Source: Sphingobium sp. D43FB (GTDB lineage: Bacteria; Pseudomonadota; Alphaproteobacteria; Sphingomonadales; Sphingomonadaceae). From it: a DNA stretch of 61,198 bases. The notes under the pieces are model-generated. The model was not told the DNA's origin, ran no database searches, and saw only the letters and a program-made list of their open reading frames with translations. Positions within the stretch are counted from its first letter, which is position 1. Every line of letters begins with the position of its first letter. This document shows, one piece after another, positions 44,585 to 52,574 of the stretch. The translations under genes and the position numbers were made by a program. The DNA is taken from NCBI RefSeq assembly GCF_002312805.1, contig NZ_NMUA01000026.1, positions 1 to 61,198 on the forward strand. The letters run 5' to 3'.

Positions 44585-45574
44585 CTAATCGCGCGCGGCG
44601 TAATCGGACGGCGCGCGGTGGGCGAGATAGGCCAGACGACGCACTTCGCGGCGGCCCCGCACGACGGTATCGAGGATCAGGCCGCACATCGCCGAAAGGG
44701 TGGCAAGGATCATGAGACCAGTCACCAATATCGCGGTCGGGAAGCGCGGCACGAGGCCCGTTTCCATATAGGTGACGATCAGGGGTGCAGCGAGGCCGAG
44801 CGCGAGCAGAGCCAGGAAGGCGGCGATGATGCCGAAGAACAGCACCGGCCGCTCGATGCGATAGAGGGTGATGATGGTGCGCAGGATGCGGAAACCATCG
44901 CGATAGGTGCTGAGCTTGCTGACCGATCCTTCGGGTCGCGCGCCATAGGCGGTGATGACTTCGGCCACCGGCATGGCGAGTTCGAGCGCGTGGACGCTGA
45001 TCTCGGTTTCGATCTCGAATCCGGCGGACAGCACCGGGAAGCTTTTGACGAAGCGGCGGGAAAAGACGCGATAGCCCGACAGGATGTCAGTGAAGCTGCG
45101 GCCGAACAATTGTTTGAGCAGGCCGGTCAGCGCCCAGTTGCCGAGGCGATGGCCGGGGCGATAGGCCTCCTCCGCCTCGCTCTTGCGACAGCCGACCACC
45201 ATGTCGAGATTGTCGGCGAGCATGGCGGCCACCATCGCCGGGGCGGCGGCGGCTTCGTAGGTCGCGTCGCCATCGGCCATGATGTAGATGTCGGCATCGA
45301 CGTCGGCGAACATGCGGCGGACGACATGGCCCTTGCCCTGTTGCGACACGCGCCTGACGACCGCGCCTGCTTCGGCAGCGAGATCACGGCTGCCATCGCT
45401 GCTGTTATTGTCGAAGACGTAAATGACCGCCTGCGGCAAAGCGCGGCGGAAGTCGGCCACCGTCTGCACGATGGCGCCGGCCTCATTATAGCAAGGCAGG
45501 ATGACCGCGATGCGCGGCGATCCGGCGGCAGTATCGCTGGCGAGAGCCATATCCACGGGCGGAAATTCCTTCAT
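44585..45574 (-). CDS. Family 2 glycosyltransferase with C-terminal membrane hairpin
   Basis: A 329-residue membrane-anchored GT2 enzyme of the polyprenyl-phosphate glycosyltransferase type (DPM/ArnC/GtrB-like). The GT-A domain has IAVILPCYNEAGAIVQTVAD, DNNSSDGS, and the metal-binding MADGDATYE; SGYRVFSRRF and the ETEISVHALELAMPVAEV segment are conserved in this group. Two C-terminal membrane helices follow (about FFGIIAAFLALLALGLAAPL and AILVTGLMILATLSAMCGLI). It should charge undecaprenyl phosphate with a sugar for export. The start at 45574 has AGAGGATAGG before it; a frame upstream adds 23 residues without a ribosome site. Confidence 0.9.
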   Translation of the reverse strand: MKEFPPVDMALASDTAAGSPRIAVILPCYNEAGAIVQTVADFRRALPQAVIYVFDNNSSDGSRDLAAEAGAVVRRVSQQGKGHVVRRMFADVDADIYIMADGDATYEAAAAPAMVAAMLADNLDMVVGCRKSEAEEAYRPGHRLGNWALTGLLKQLFGRSFTDILSGYRVFSRRFVKSFPVLSAGFEIETEISVHALELAMPVAEVITAYGARPEGSVSKLSTYRDGFRILRTIITLYRIERPVLFFGIIAAFLALLALGLAAPLIVTYMETGLVPRFPTAILVTGLMILATLSAMCGLILDTVVRGRREVRRLAYLAHRAPSDYAARD

Positions 45575-45657
45575 CGTCAGCCTATCCTCTGGTCGTCCGC
45601 GCACCAAGACATGGACCGGCAGGGTTAATATTTCCTCTGCCATAGCGGGCCAGACAT

Positions 45658-45699
45658 GAAAAGCGCCCGTGCTTCACGAGGAAGCCGGGCGCTCTTTTC
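45658..45699 (-). terminator. Terminator of tig
   Basis: GAAAAGCGCCCGTGCTTC pairs with GAAGCCGGGCGCTCTTTTC around a short loop. On the minus strand it ends in TTTTC, directly after the tig stop codon. Confidence 0.85.
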
Positions 45700-45713
45700 A
45701 TCGGGCTATGGCC

Positions 45714-47330
45714 TTATTCGGCCTTGGCAGCGGCCTTCTTGGCAGGGGCCTTCTTCTTGGGCGCGGCCTCGGCGGCGGGCGCCTCCTCGGTTGCGACCGC
45801 GTCCTCGGCGACGTCCTTCTTGGCGGCAGCCTTCTTCGGCGCGGCCTTCTTGGGCGCGGCTTCTTCGGCGGCAGGTGCTTCGTCGGCTACCGGGGCGTCT
45901 TCTGCCTCGGCCTTCTTCTTGGGCGCAGCCTTCTTGGCCTTAGGCTTTTCGTCATGGTCATGACCGCAATCGGGGCCATGGACATGCGGCTTGAGGTCGC
46001 CGTCTTCGGCTTCGATCGCCGCTTCCAGCTCTTCCTTGGTCACGGTGCGTTCGGTGACTTCGGCCTTGTCGAACAGATAGTCGACGACCTTGTCCTCATA
46101 GAGCGGGGCGCGCAGCTGGGCGGCGGCCATCGCGTCCTGACGGACATATTGCACGAAACGCTCGCGATCCTGCGGACCGTACTGCTGCGCAGCCTGCATG
46201 ATCAGGCGGTTCATTTCCTGTTCCGACACGGTCACGCCATTGGCCTGGCCGATTTCCGAAAGCAGGAGGCCAAGGCGGACGCGACGCACGGCGATGGCGC
46301 GATAGTCTTCCTTTTCAGCTTCCATTTCGGCGAGCGCGGCAGCGGGGTCTTCTTCATGACCCGCTTCATGCTGAAGCTGCGCCCAGATCTGCTCGAATTC
46401 GGCTTCCACCATGCTCGGCGGCACCTCGAAGTCGTGCGAGGCGGCGAGCTGGTCGAGCAGCTTGCGCTTCATATGGGTGCGGGTCAGGCCGTTATGCTCC
46501 TGCTCGATCTGCCCCTTGAGCAGGTCGTTCAGTTGCGTGAGCCCTTCCAGGCCCAGCGACTTGGCGAATTCATCGTCCAACTTGGGCTTGTCGCCGTCGA
46601 GGATCGACTTGACGGTGACGTCGAAGGTCGCCGCCTTGCCGGCCAGATGTTCCGCACCATAATCTTCGGGGAAGGTGACCTCGATGGTCTTTTCTTCGCC
46701 CTTCTTCACGCCGGTCAGCTGTTCTTCGAAACCGGGGATGAACTGGCCTGCACCGATCTTGAGGCGGATGTCGTCGGCCGAACCGCCTTCAAAGGCTTCG
46801 CCATCGACCTTGCCGACAAAATCGATGACCAGCGTGTCGCCGTCCTGCGCGACATGATCGTCGGCATGTTCTTCAAGCGCGCCCTGCTGGGTAGCGATGC
46901 GACCGGCCGATTCCGCAACCTGCTCGTCGCTGACGGGAACGGTCAGGCGCTCAAGCTTGAGGCCATCGACGCTGGGGGCGGCGATTTCAGGCAGCACTTC
47001 CAGCGCGACCTTGATCTCGGCATCCTTGCCGAACTCGAAACCCTCGTCCAGTTCGACCGAAGGCTGCATCGCGGGGCGCAGCTTCTGGTCGGCGATCAGC
47101 TTCTGGATGCTTTCCTGGATGCTGTTGTTGAGCGCGTCGCGCTGCAAAGCCTCGCCATGCATCTTCTTGACCAGGTTGGCAGGCACCTTGCCGGGACGGA
47201 AGCCAGGCATCCGCACCTGCGGCGCCATGGTCTTGACTTCCTTTTCCACTCGCGCGTCGATATCCTTCGACGTGATGGTTACGGTGTAGGCGCGCTTAAG
47301 GCCCTCGTTCAACGTCTCGACAGTCTGCAT
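45714..47330 (-). CDS. tig: Trigger factor with extended basic tail
   Basis: A ribosome-bound chaperone and peptidyl-prolyl isomerase; MQTVETLNEGLKRAYTVTIT begins the ribosome-binding domain, whose docking loop is GFRPGKVP. The FKBP-type PPIase domain is in the middle (VIDFVGKVDGEAFEGGSADD through VTFPEDYGAEHLAGK) and the C-terminal arm domain follows. The protein has 538 residues against roughly 430 to 450 in most bacteria. The extra C-terminal part starts with a His/Cys motif, HVHGPDCGHDHDE (449-461), and continues as a Lys/Ala/Pro/Glu-rich tail of about 78 residues resembling histone H1. Start ATG at 47330. tRNA-Leu lies upstream on the same strand. Confidence 0.97.
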   Translation of the reverse strand: MQTVETLNEGLKRAYTVTITSKDIDARVEKEVKTMAPQVRMPGFRPGKVPANLVKKMHGEALQRDALNNSIQESIQKLIADQKLRPAMQPSVELDEGFEFGKDAEIKVALEVLPEIAAPSVDGLKLERLTVPVSDEQVAESAGRIATQQGALEEHADDHVAQDGDTLVIDFVGKVDGEAFEGGSADDIRLKIGAGQFIPGFEEQLTGVKKGEEKTIEVTFPEDYGAEHLAGKAATFDVTVKSILDGDKPKLDDEFAKSLGLEGLTQLNDLLKGQIEQEHNGLTRTHMKRKLLDQLAASHDFEVPPSMVEAEFEQIWAQLQHEAGHEEDPAAALAEMEAEKEDYRAIAVRRVRLGLLLSEIGQANGVTVSEQEMNRLIMQAAQQYGPQDRERFVQYVRQDAMAAAQLRAPLYEDKVVDYLFDKAEVTERTVTKEELEAAIEAEDGDLKPHVHGPDCGHDHDEKPKAKKAAPKKKAEAEDAPVADEAPAAEEAAPKKAAPKKAAAKKDVAEDAVATEEAPAAEAAPKKKAPAKKAAAKAE

Positions 47331-47401
47331 CTCTTCTCTCAAACGCTTTCTTCAGCTGAATTTCGGTGGCGCCTGCGATGGGCCGGGGCCTGGCGCACTG
47401 G

Positions 47402-47483
47402 TGCGGGCGAAGGGACTCGAACCCCCACATCTTGCGATACCAGAACCTAAATCTGGCGCGTCTACCAATTTCGCCACGCCCGC
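47402..47483 (-). tRNA. tRNA-Leu (anticodon UAG)
   Basis: The minus strand folds into a class II tRNA: acceptor GCGGGCG pairs with CGCCCGC, the anticodon stem CCAGA/TCTGG holds loop TTTAGGT with anticodon TAG, and the T-arm GGGGGTTCGAGTCCC-like sequence is intact. A long variable arm marks it as Leu. The 3' CCA is encoded at 47399-47401. Length without CCA is 82 bases. Confidence 0.95.
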
Positions 47484-47551
47484 ATCGGTCGCCGGTCGGC
47501 GCGGCATAGAGAAAAGCGGGGAAAGAGGCAAGGGATAGTGGCATGATGCCG

Positions 47552-47577
47552 GGAACCCTGTTGCCGGGCCGTGCGTA
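47552..47577 (+). promoter_or_regulatory. Possible EcfG-type promoter for the Pro-rich small gene
   Basis: GGAAC at 47552-47556 and CGTA at 47574-47577, separated by 17 bases, match the EcfG general-stress pattern except for the last base of the -10. The position fits a start about 30 bases before the ATG at 47614. Confidence 0.35.
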
Positions 47578-47613
47578 GCCTATCGACCAACCCCATAAAG
47601 GAGTGCCGCAATC

Positions 47614-47805
47614 ATGGCTACCCAGCCCGATCCCAATCCCGACGGCCTGCCCCCACCCGACATCATCGAGCCGCAGTCGCCCGATGAGATGCCCCCGCCC
47701 GCGACTCCGGTCGAATTGCCGATGACAGAGCCGGACGAAATCGTGCCTGTCGGCCCGGATTATGACCAGCCCAACCGCGCACCGGCAGAGTTTCCCCCTG
47801 ACTGA
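47614..47805 (+). CDS. Pro/Asp-rich small protein
   Basis: A 63-residue acidic protein of low complexity, about a third Pro, with repeats of PPPDI, PDEMPPP, PDEIVPVGPDYDQP type and no Cys, membrane segment or signal. The ribosome site AAAGGAGTGCC precedes the ATG and an EcfG-like motif lies upstream, so it is probably a real, stress-linked gene. It is most likely intrinsically disordered. Short sphingomonad proteins of this composition are known only as hypothetical. Confidence 0.7.
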   Translation: MATQPDPNPDGLPPPDIIEPQSPDEMPPPATPVELPMTEPDEIVPVGPDYDQPNRAPAEFPPD

Positions 47806-47984
47806 GTAACGAACAGTGTGATGAAAACCACATATCGATAATTTTCTTACTCAAAGTTGGAACAATTTGGTCGATCGCAAAAATTTCGTCGCCGCGCCGC
47901 TGGACAGCCCCCTGCAAGCATGATTGAATTGTGAAAGAAAAAAGAAATCGGGAGAGGCGCGGCTGATAAAATAAGGGGGTCGAC

Positions 47985-48584
47985 GTGCATAAGGTTCGCG
48001 CCAAATTAGAATGGTTCAAAACCGTGATATTGCCGCAGGAGGCCGCGCTACGCGGTCGCCTTCGCCGCATCCTTCCCTCAGCCCATGAGCTGGAGGATAT
48101 GTGCGCGGAAGTCATGGCGCGGGCCTATGCCACCGATAATTGGGAAAATGTGACGACGGGCCGCGCCTATCTGTTCACCATCGCCCGCACCCTCGTGATC
48201 GACACGGCCCGCCGCAACAAGGTGGTCAGTTTCGAAACGATCGCCGATCTGGAATTGCTGGGTGGCGACAATAATATCGAAGCGCAATTGCACGCCCGCG
48301 AGGCGCTGCGTCAGGTCGAAACCATTGTCGAATCGCTGCCGCCGCAATGTCGGCGCGTCTTCATTCTTCGTCGCATCCACGAAAAATCGATGCTGGAAAT
48401 AGCGGAGGACATGTCGCTATCCGTTTCTACTGTTGAAAAACATCTAGCCAAAGCAATCGCAATAGTTATGCGGGCCTGGGCGGAACGTGAGGAAACGGAT
48501 TTCGAGCGTGCAGGCGTCGGGGCCAACTTCAAGCAGCGGTCCCAGGGACGCGATCGAAGCGGAAGCCGCGCGCCTGCTGGCTAA
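47985..48584 (+). CDS. ECF sigma factor, FecI-type
   Basis: A 199-residue ECF sigma-70 factor read from GTG at 47985, with GGGGG nine bases before. Region 2 covers about residues 28-85 (ELEDMCAEVMARAYATDNWE, YLFTIARTLVIDTARRNK); region 4 covers about 126-175 (SLPPQCRRVFILRRIHEKS, then SVSTVEKHLAKAIAIVMRAW). FecI-type sigmas are activated by FecR in response to a TonB receptor bound to its ligand. The last 98 bases overlap the fecR-like gene in another frame. Its C-terminal 30 residues are Arg/Gly/Ser-rich and unusual. Confidence 0.93.
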   Translation: MHKVRAKLEWFKTVILPQEAALRGRLRRILPSAHELEDMCAEVMARAYATDNWENVTTGRAYLFTIARTLVIDTARRNKVVSFETIADLELLGGDNNIEAQLHAREALRQVETIVESLPPQCRRVFILRRIHEKSMLEIAEDMSLSVSTVEKHLAKAIAIVMRAWAEREETDFERAGVGANFKQRSQGRDRSGSRAPAG

Positions 48585-49536
48585 GCTCCATAGCGATCCG
48601 ACACCCCAGGAAGAAGCCGAGATTTGCGACTGGGTCGAGTGCGACCCACGCCATGCCGTAGCCTTTGCCCGTGCCGAAGCCGCATGGGATGCGGCCGAGC
48701 GCCTCAAGAGCGCCGCCGCCGATGTCACCCTGCCTTCGATGCCGGAGATCGTCAGCGAAGAACAGCAGCGCCGCCTGTCGCGCAACATCATGATCGCCGC
48801 TGCCGTCGCGATCCTGTTCTTCATCTTTGCCGCCATCGTCACCGTCCGCACGTTCAGCGGCGTCGATCGCTATGAAGCGGCCCTGGGCGAAATTCGCGAC
48901 GTCACGCTGGATGATGGCTCGATCGTTCACCTCAACAGCGACAGCGAAGTGGAAGTCCGCTTTACCGGCCATGGCCGCAAGGTGCGGATCGTCAAGGGCG
49001 AGGCCTCTTTCGAGGTGGCCCCCGACAGCGAACGCCCGTTCGACGTGGAAGTGCGATCCGCCCTGATCCGCGCCGTCGGCACCGCCTTCAACGTGCGGAT
49101 GCGGCCAGCGCTGACCGAATTGACGGTGACGCACGGCACGGTGACGGTCCATTGCGGCAACAAGGCGCAGCAACGGGTGACCGCTGGCAATGGCGCGGTG
49201 ATACAGCCGCGGACCATCGTGCTGACGCGGTTGGGCGACAGGCTGGTCAGCCAGCGCATCGCCTGGCGCCATCAAATGCTGGAACTGGATGGCGAAACCA
49301 TCGAGCAGGCGACGGCCGAATTCAACCGCTATCGCAAAGCGCCGATCCTGATCGGCGATACCCGCGTGTCTCCGCTCCGAATCGGCGGCCGCTTCCGCGT
49401 GCATGACAGTCGCGCATTCCTATCGGCGCTGGAACGCACCTTGCCGGTGCGTACCGTGCGGGGCGAGGATGGATCGGTCATGCTGCTCTATCGCGACGAA
49501 GAACCGACGCAGGCGAGCGAGGGCGACAGGTCTTAA
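48487..49536 (+). CDS. FecR-family sigma regulator
   Basis: A 349-residue inner-membrane anti-sigma/activator. The N-terminal cytosolic DUF4880 domain (AARLLAKLHSDPTPQEEAEI through AFARAEAAWDAAERL) precedes one membrane segment (NIMIAAAVAILFFIFAAIVT) and the periplasmic FecR domain with DVTLDDGSIVHLNSDSEVEV, KGEASFEVAPD and TAFNVR. The C-terminal STN-like part should contact a TonB receptor plug. GTG at 48487 is used; another GTG lies seven codons later. No receptor gene follows: the next gene is convergent and overlaps by four bases, so its receptor must be elsewhere. Confidence 0.93.
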   Translation: MRKRISSVQASGPTSSSGPRDAIEAEAARLLAKLHSDPTPQEEAEICDWVECDPRHAVAFARAEAAWDAAERLKSAAADVTLPSMPEIVSEEQQRRLSRNIMIAAAVAILFFIFAAIVTVRTFSGVDRYEAALGEIRDVTLDDGSIVHLNSDSEVEVRFTGHGRKVRIVKGEASFEVAPDSERPFDVEVRSALIRAVGTAFNVRMRPALTELTVTHGTVTVHCGNKAQQRVTAGNGAVIQPRTIVLTRLGDRLVSQRIAWRHQMLELDGETIEQATAEFNRYRKAPILIGDTRVSPLRIGGRFRVHDSRAFLSALERTLPVRTVRGEDGSVMLLYRDEEPTQASEGDRS

Positions 49537-50234
49537 CCCAATAGCTCCCGCACCAGTTGCGGCACGAGGTGGCTGGCCGGGCCGAGGCGGCTTTCCTCGA
49601 AATAGATACTGCCGGCCGATGGATCGAGATTGAGTTCCATTGTTCGGGCACCGAAATGGCGGGCCGTCTGCACGAACCCGGCGGCGGGATAGACCGCGCC
49701 CGATGTGCCGATCGACACAAACAGATCGGCGCGGCGCACCGCTCCGTCGATGGCATCCATCTGATAGGGCATTTCGCCGAAGAAGACGATGTCGGGACGC
49801 AGACGGGGCTGCGCGCATCCGGCGCAGACCGTCCCCGGCGGCAAGGCTTGCGTCCAGGGCACCGCCTTGCCGCACGCGGCGCAGAGCGCGGATTGCAGTT
49901 CGCCATGCATATGGATCAGCCGCTTTGCCCCGGCGCGCTCATGCAGGTCATCGACATTCTGCGTCACGATCAGCAATTCGCCCGGCCAGGCCGCATCGAG
50001 CGCGGCCAGCGCTTCATGCGCCGGATTGGGGGAAATGGTTGCCAGCTTCGCCCGACGCTCGTCGTAAAAACGATGCACCAACGCGGGATTGCGCGCCAGT
50101 GCCTCAGGGGTGCAGACATCCTCGACGCGATGCCCTTCCCACAGGCCATCCGGCCCGCGAAAGGTGGCAAGGCCGCTCTCGGCGGAGATGCCCGCGCCGG
50201 TGAGGATGACGATGGTCTGGAGGTCGGGATTCAT
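49533..50234 (-). CDS. cobB: NAD-dependent protein deacylase (sirtuin)
   Basis: A 233-residue sirtuin removing acyl groups from lysine using NAD+. It begins with the NAD-binding ILTGAGISAESGLATFRGPD, has TQNVDDLHERAG, the catalytic His110 (HMHGEL) and a zinc ribbon (Cys118, Cys121, Cys137, Cys140). Tyr57 and Arg60 (FYDERR) form the Y-x-x-R pair of SIRT5/CobB-type enzymes that prefer succinyl- and malonyl-lysine. The ATG at 50234 gives a normal length. The 3' end overlaps fecR by four bases. A truncated copy of its 5' end lies 1.1 kb upstream at 51313-51453. Confidence 0.95.
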   Translation of the reverse strand: MNPDLQTIVILTGAGISAESGLATFRGPDGLWEGHRVEDVCTPEALARNPALVHRFYDERRAKLATISPNPAHEALAALDAAWPGELLIVTQNVDDLHERAGAKRLIHMHGELQSALCAACGKAVPWTQALPPGTVCAGCAQPRLRPDIVFFGEMPYQMDAIDGAVRRADLFVSIGTSGAVYPAAGFVQTARHFGARTMELNLDPSAGSIYFEESRLGPASHLVPQLVRELLG

Positions 50235-50380
50235 GGCATGACTATAGCCGAAATTGCTGGGACGAGAATGGGTGGAATGGGGACGGTCAGCTTTCGTTCG
50301 ATTAGAGGAAGAAGCAGACACAATCAGAAGCCGTCAATTGGCTGCTGACCAGTCGGGCATTTTCATGGTAGCTGTCCCCG

Positions 50381-50608
50381 ATGAGCGACATTCTCTTTAC
50401 GGTATTTTTCGCAATTGTCGGATGCCTTATGGCGACGAGGCTTTACCTGCTTGTGACCAAGGGCGAGTTGAACGTCAAAGGCGTTATATATTCAAAGGGC
50501 GAAACGCCTGTAGCTTACGGTGCGACAACGATTTTTGCTTCGATAGGAATGCTATTCTCATTTCTTATGGCCGCGATCGGCATCGTGACGATTTTCCAAG
50601 GGCCGTAG
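50381..50608 (+). CDS. Small two-segment membrane protein
   Basis: A 75-residue membrane protein with helices at about residues 4-24 (ILFTVFFAIVGCLMATRLYL) and 48-70 (TTIFASIGMLFSFLMAAIGI). The loop between them is polar, with LVTKGELNVKGVIYSKGETP. The family is unknown. Codon use is more A/T-rich than the surrounding core genes, consistent with recent arrival. It lies in the segment between the sirtuin gene and the sirtuin fragment. Confidence 0.6.
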   Translation: MSDILFTVFFAIVGCLMATRLYLLVTKGELNVKGVIYSKGETPVAYGATTIFASIGMLFSFLMAAIGIVTIFQGP

Positions 50609-50740
50609 TGATGGTTCAATCACGTAGACCCAGCGTAAACCACCGCTGCGAACGGCGATCAAAGGTGGAAAGCAGACTGTCTGGTTTCGAAGATTTAGCC
50701 ATGCATTGCAGACTTGCGCGATCGGTGCGATCAACTCCTC

Positions 50741-51250
50741 ATGACAGCTCTTGATAGTTTTACCTTGCCAATGATCGGCCAACCAACGTGGGGAGCCAAG
50801 CAAGGTTATGCCAGCTTTTTGACCTTCGAGTTCGGCGACCCTGAATTAAAAATACAAGAATGGCGCTCGGAGCAGCGAGGCTTTCGACGGCAGGCTTATG
50901 TTCAAGGCCGGTGGCACGTCTGGATTTATTGCTGCGAGTGGCGTGTAATCGTTGACAGTCAGCCAATCGCGTGGAGCGAAGATAGTAGAGATGACATCTC
51001 CCGCGCCACCGCTAACCTCGATGGGCAAAAACTGACTAAGATTTCGGTGCTTCCTTCTGCTGGCCGATCCAAATTTGAATTTGATCTTGGAGGCCTTCTC
51101 GAAACTTGGCCAGCCGGCGACGATCCGACTACAGAACAATGGTTCATTTATGGGCCAGACGACGTCTTTGCCTATCGTGCAGATGGTCAATACAGCCTTC
51201 ATTCAGCCGATACAGCGCCTGAGATGGCGCTCTGGCAACCGCTCACTTAA
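50741..51250 (+). CDS. Hypothetical protein, lineage-specific
   Basis: A 169-residue soluble protein starting MTALDSFTLPMIGQPTWGAK; an upstream in-frame ATG adds nine residues. It is rich in Trp and Asp (EQWFIYGPDDVFAYR), beta-type throughout, with no membrane segment or catalytic motif. The DF-LTFEFGDPELKI and RGRWHVWIYCCEWRVIVDSQ segments give it the look of an immunity-type or SMI1-like small protein, but I cannot assign a family. AT content is above the core average. It lies in the sirtuin-flanked segment. Confidence 0.6.
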   Translation: MTALDSFTLPMIGQPTWGAKQGYASFLTFEFGDPELKIQEWRSEQRGFRRQAYVQGRWHVWIYCCEWRVIVDSQPIAWSEDSRDDISRATANLDGQKLTKISVLPSAGRSKFEFDLGGLLETWPAGDDPTTEQWFIYGPDDVFAYRADGQYSLHSADTAPEMALWQPLT

Positions 51251-51312
51251 ACGTCTGCTTTGAGGCTTTAATCCGTTAGTTACCTATGACCTGCTTTGGT
51301 CGCTTGCAGAAA

Positions 51313-51453
51313 TCATTGGCCATGGGCGTGCCCATGATCCTCGACGCGATGCCCTTCCCAGTGCCCATCCGGCCCGCGAAAGGTGGCAAAGCCGCTTTCG
51401 GCGGAAATGCCTGCGACGGCCAGGATGGCAATGGACGATATATCGTGGATCAT
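51313..51453 (-). pseudogene. Truncated sirtuin N-terminal duplicate
   Basis: The minus strand encodes 46 residues beginning MIHDISSIAILAVAGISAES and continuing GFATFRGPDGHWEGHRVED before it runs into unrelated sequence HGHAHGQ and a stop. The first 39 codons match the start of the intact sirtuin at 50234 (GAGISAESGLATFRGPDGLW) at protein and DNA level; the Rossmann glycines are partly altered. The rest of the gene is missing, so this is a non-functional remnant of a duplication, in the same orientation as cobB. Confidence 0.88.
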
Positions 51454-51517
51454 GACGCGGCTTTGGCCTGCCGGAGCGTGGCGAGAAACCGACTATCGTA
51501 AGCCACCGGCGGACGGG

Positions 51518-52171
51518 TCACGCCGCCAAGTGCCACGCCCGGTCCCGCCATGCTTCCGCCAGGACCGGCATGTCGGCCAGTTGCGCCACCGCGTCGCGGT
51601 CTGCCTTATGCCCGCCGCCGATCAGCAGGTGAAAGACCCTTGCGATGGGCCATTCCGGCAAGGGGCGGTCGAGCAAGGCCATCCGCTCGCCTGCCTGCGC
51701 CTCGCCCTCGCGGATCACACGGAAATAGAGGCCGCTGCGGCCGGTCTTGACGATGGTGGCCAAGACATCGCGCGCGCCGAAGCGATGATCGAGCTTCCAG
51801 CAGGGCTGGCGCCCATGGCTGACCTCCACGATCGCGCTGCCCAGGGTGAAGCGGTCCCCTAAGCAGATCGTCTCTTCGGTCATGCCCCGCGCGGCGATAT
51901 TTTCGCCAAAGGCACCGGGCGCGTCCAGCAGCGGATGGCCCGGCTTGCGGTCGCGCCACCAGGCATAATGGTCCTGCGGGTAGAGATGGATCGCCTTGTC
52001 CCAGCCGCCATGATGGATGGGATCGGCGACCTGATCGCCCTCCAGACCGCCCCAGCCGATCCGCACCGGGCCGGTCACGGGGGTCTTGGCGATGGCGCTA
52101 TAGTCGGGGCCGCGAAAGGGCGCTGGTTTGCCGACGAGCAAGGCATCGACTGTCATGAAGGGCGTATCCAT
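51518..52171 (-). CDS. MOSC domain protein (YiiM-like)
   Basis: A 217-residue protein of the MOSC superfamily, which handles sulfur transfer to molybdenum cofactors or detoxifies N-hydroxylated compounds. It has MTVDALLVGKPAPFRG at the start, the GLEGDQVADPIHHGGWDKAI region typical of YiiM-type MOSC proteins, FGENIAARGMTEETICLGDR, and the conserved Cys in GRQPCWKLDHRFGARD that binds the cofactor in YiiM. The start is either the ATG at 52171 or five codons later. There is no fused ferredoxin domain. Confidence 0.93.
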   Translation of the reverse strand: MDTPFMTVDALLVGKPAPFRGPDYSAIAKTPVTGPVRIGWGGLEGDQVADPIHHGGWDKAIHLYPQDHYAWWRDRKPGHPLLDAPGAFGENIAARGMTEETICLGDRFTLGSAIVEVSHGRQPCWKLDHRFGARDVLATIVKTGRSGLYFRVIREGEAQAGERMALLDRPLPEWPIARVFHLLIGGGHKADRDAVAQLADMPVLAEAWRDRAWHLAA

Positions 52172-52229
52172 GCCGCCATGTTGCCATGGCTGCGGACCGC
52201 TGGCGAGGGCCGATCGGCGGCAGGTGGCG

Positions 52230-52448
52230 TCAGGCTGGGCTGATTTCCGAACGCAGCTTGAGGACTTCGCCGCCATTGTCGGAATGGATCAGGAAGGCGG
52301 GATCGTTGGGCGATCCATTGCGACGGATCAGCGATCCTTCGATCGTGCGTTCGACATGGCGGTCGAACCGCTCGGTAATGTGACCCCGGCCGACGCCCTG
52401 CCCCCAGTTCCACTTGACCCGCTTTCCCTTGCGAAATGTCTCGGTCAT
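52230..52448 (-). CDS. DUF2945 (TUDOR-like) small protein
   Basis: A 72-residue protein of the DUF2945 family, also called hypervirulence-associated TUDOR-domain proteins. Family features are KGKRVKWNWGQGVGRGHITE near the start, the central RTIEGSLIRRNGSPNDPAFL and the LIHSDNGGEVLKLRSEI end, forming a small beta-barrel. Function in bacteria is unknown. The ATG at 52448 was chosen because family members start METFRKG-like; the upstream 18 codons are not conserved. It lies between the MOSC gene and the divergent glycosyltransferase. Confidence 0.88.
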   Translation of the reverse strand: MTETFRKGKRVKWNWGQGVGRGHITERFDRHVERTIEGSLIRRNGSPNDPAFLIHSDNGGEVLKLRSEISPA

Positions 52449-52574
52449 CAGGGCATCCTCTTCCTGTCGGGCGCATGCTGCGCCAGCCGGTTTACATGAC
52501 AAGCGAAGGTCAAAATTCCCAACGGCTTAACCGGTTCCCTTGGGTTTTACATTCTGTTGGGCTAAGGGGCGGCG

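Noticed and set aside
45669..47450. A 593-residue plus-strand open frame
   Set aside because: It is antisense to trigger factor and extends into the tRNA; its Gly/Leu-rich start mirrors the Ala/Lys tail of tig.
51286..51501. A 71-residue plus-strand frame
   Set aside because: It is the antisense reading of the truncated sirtuin copy and has no ribosome site.
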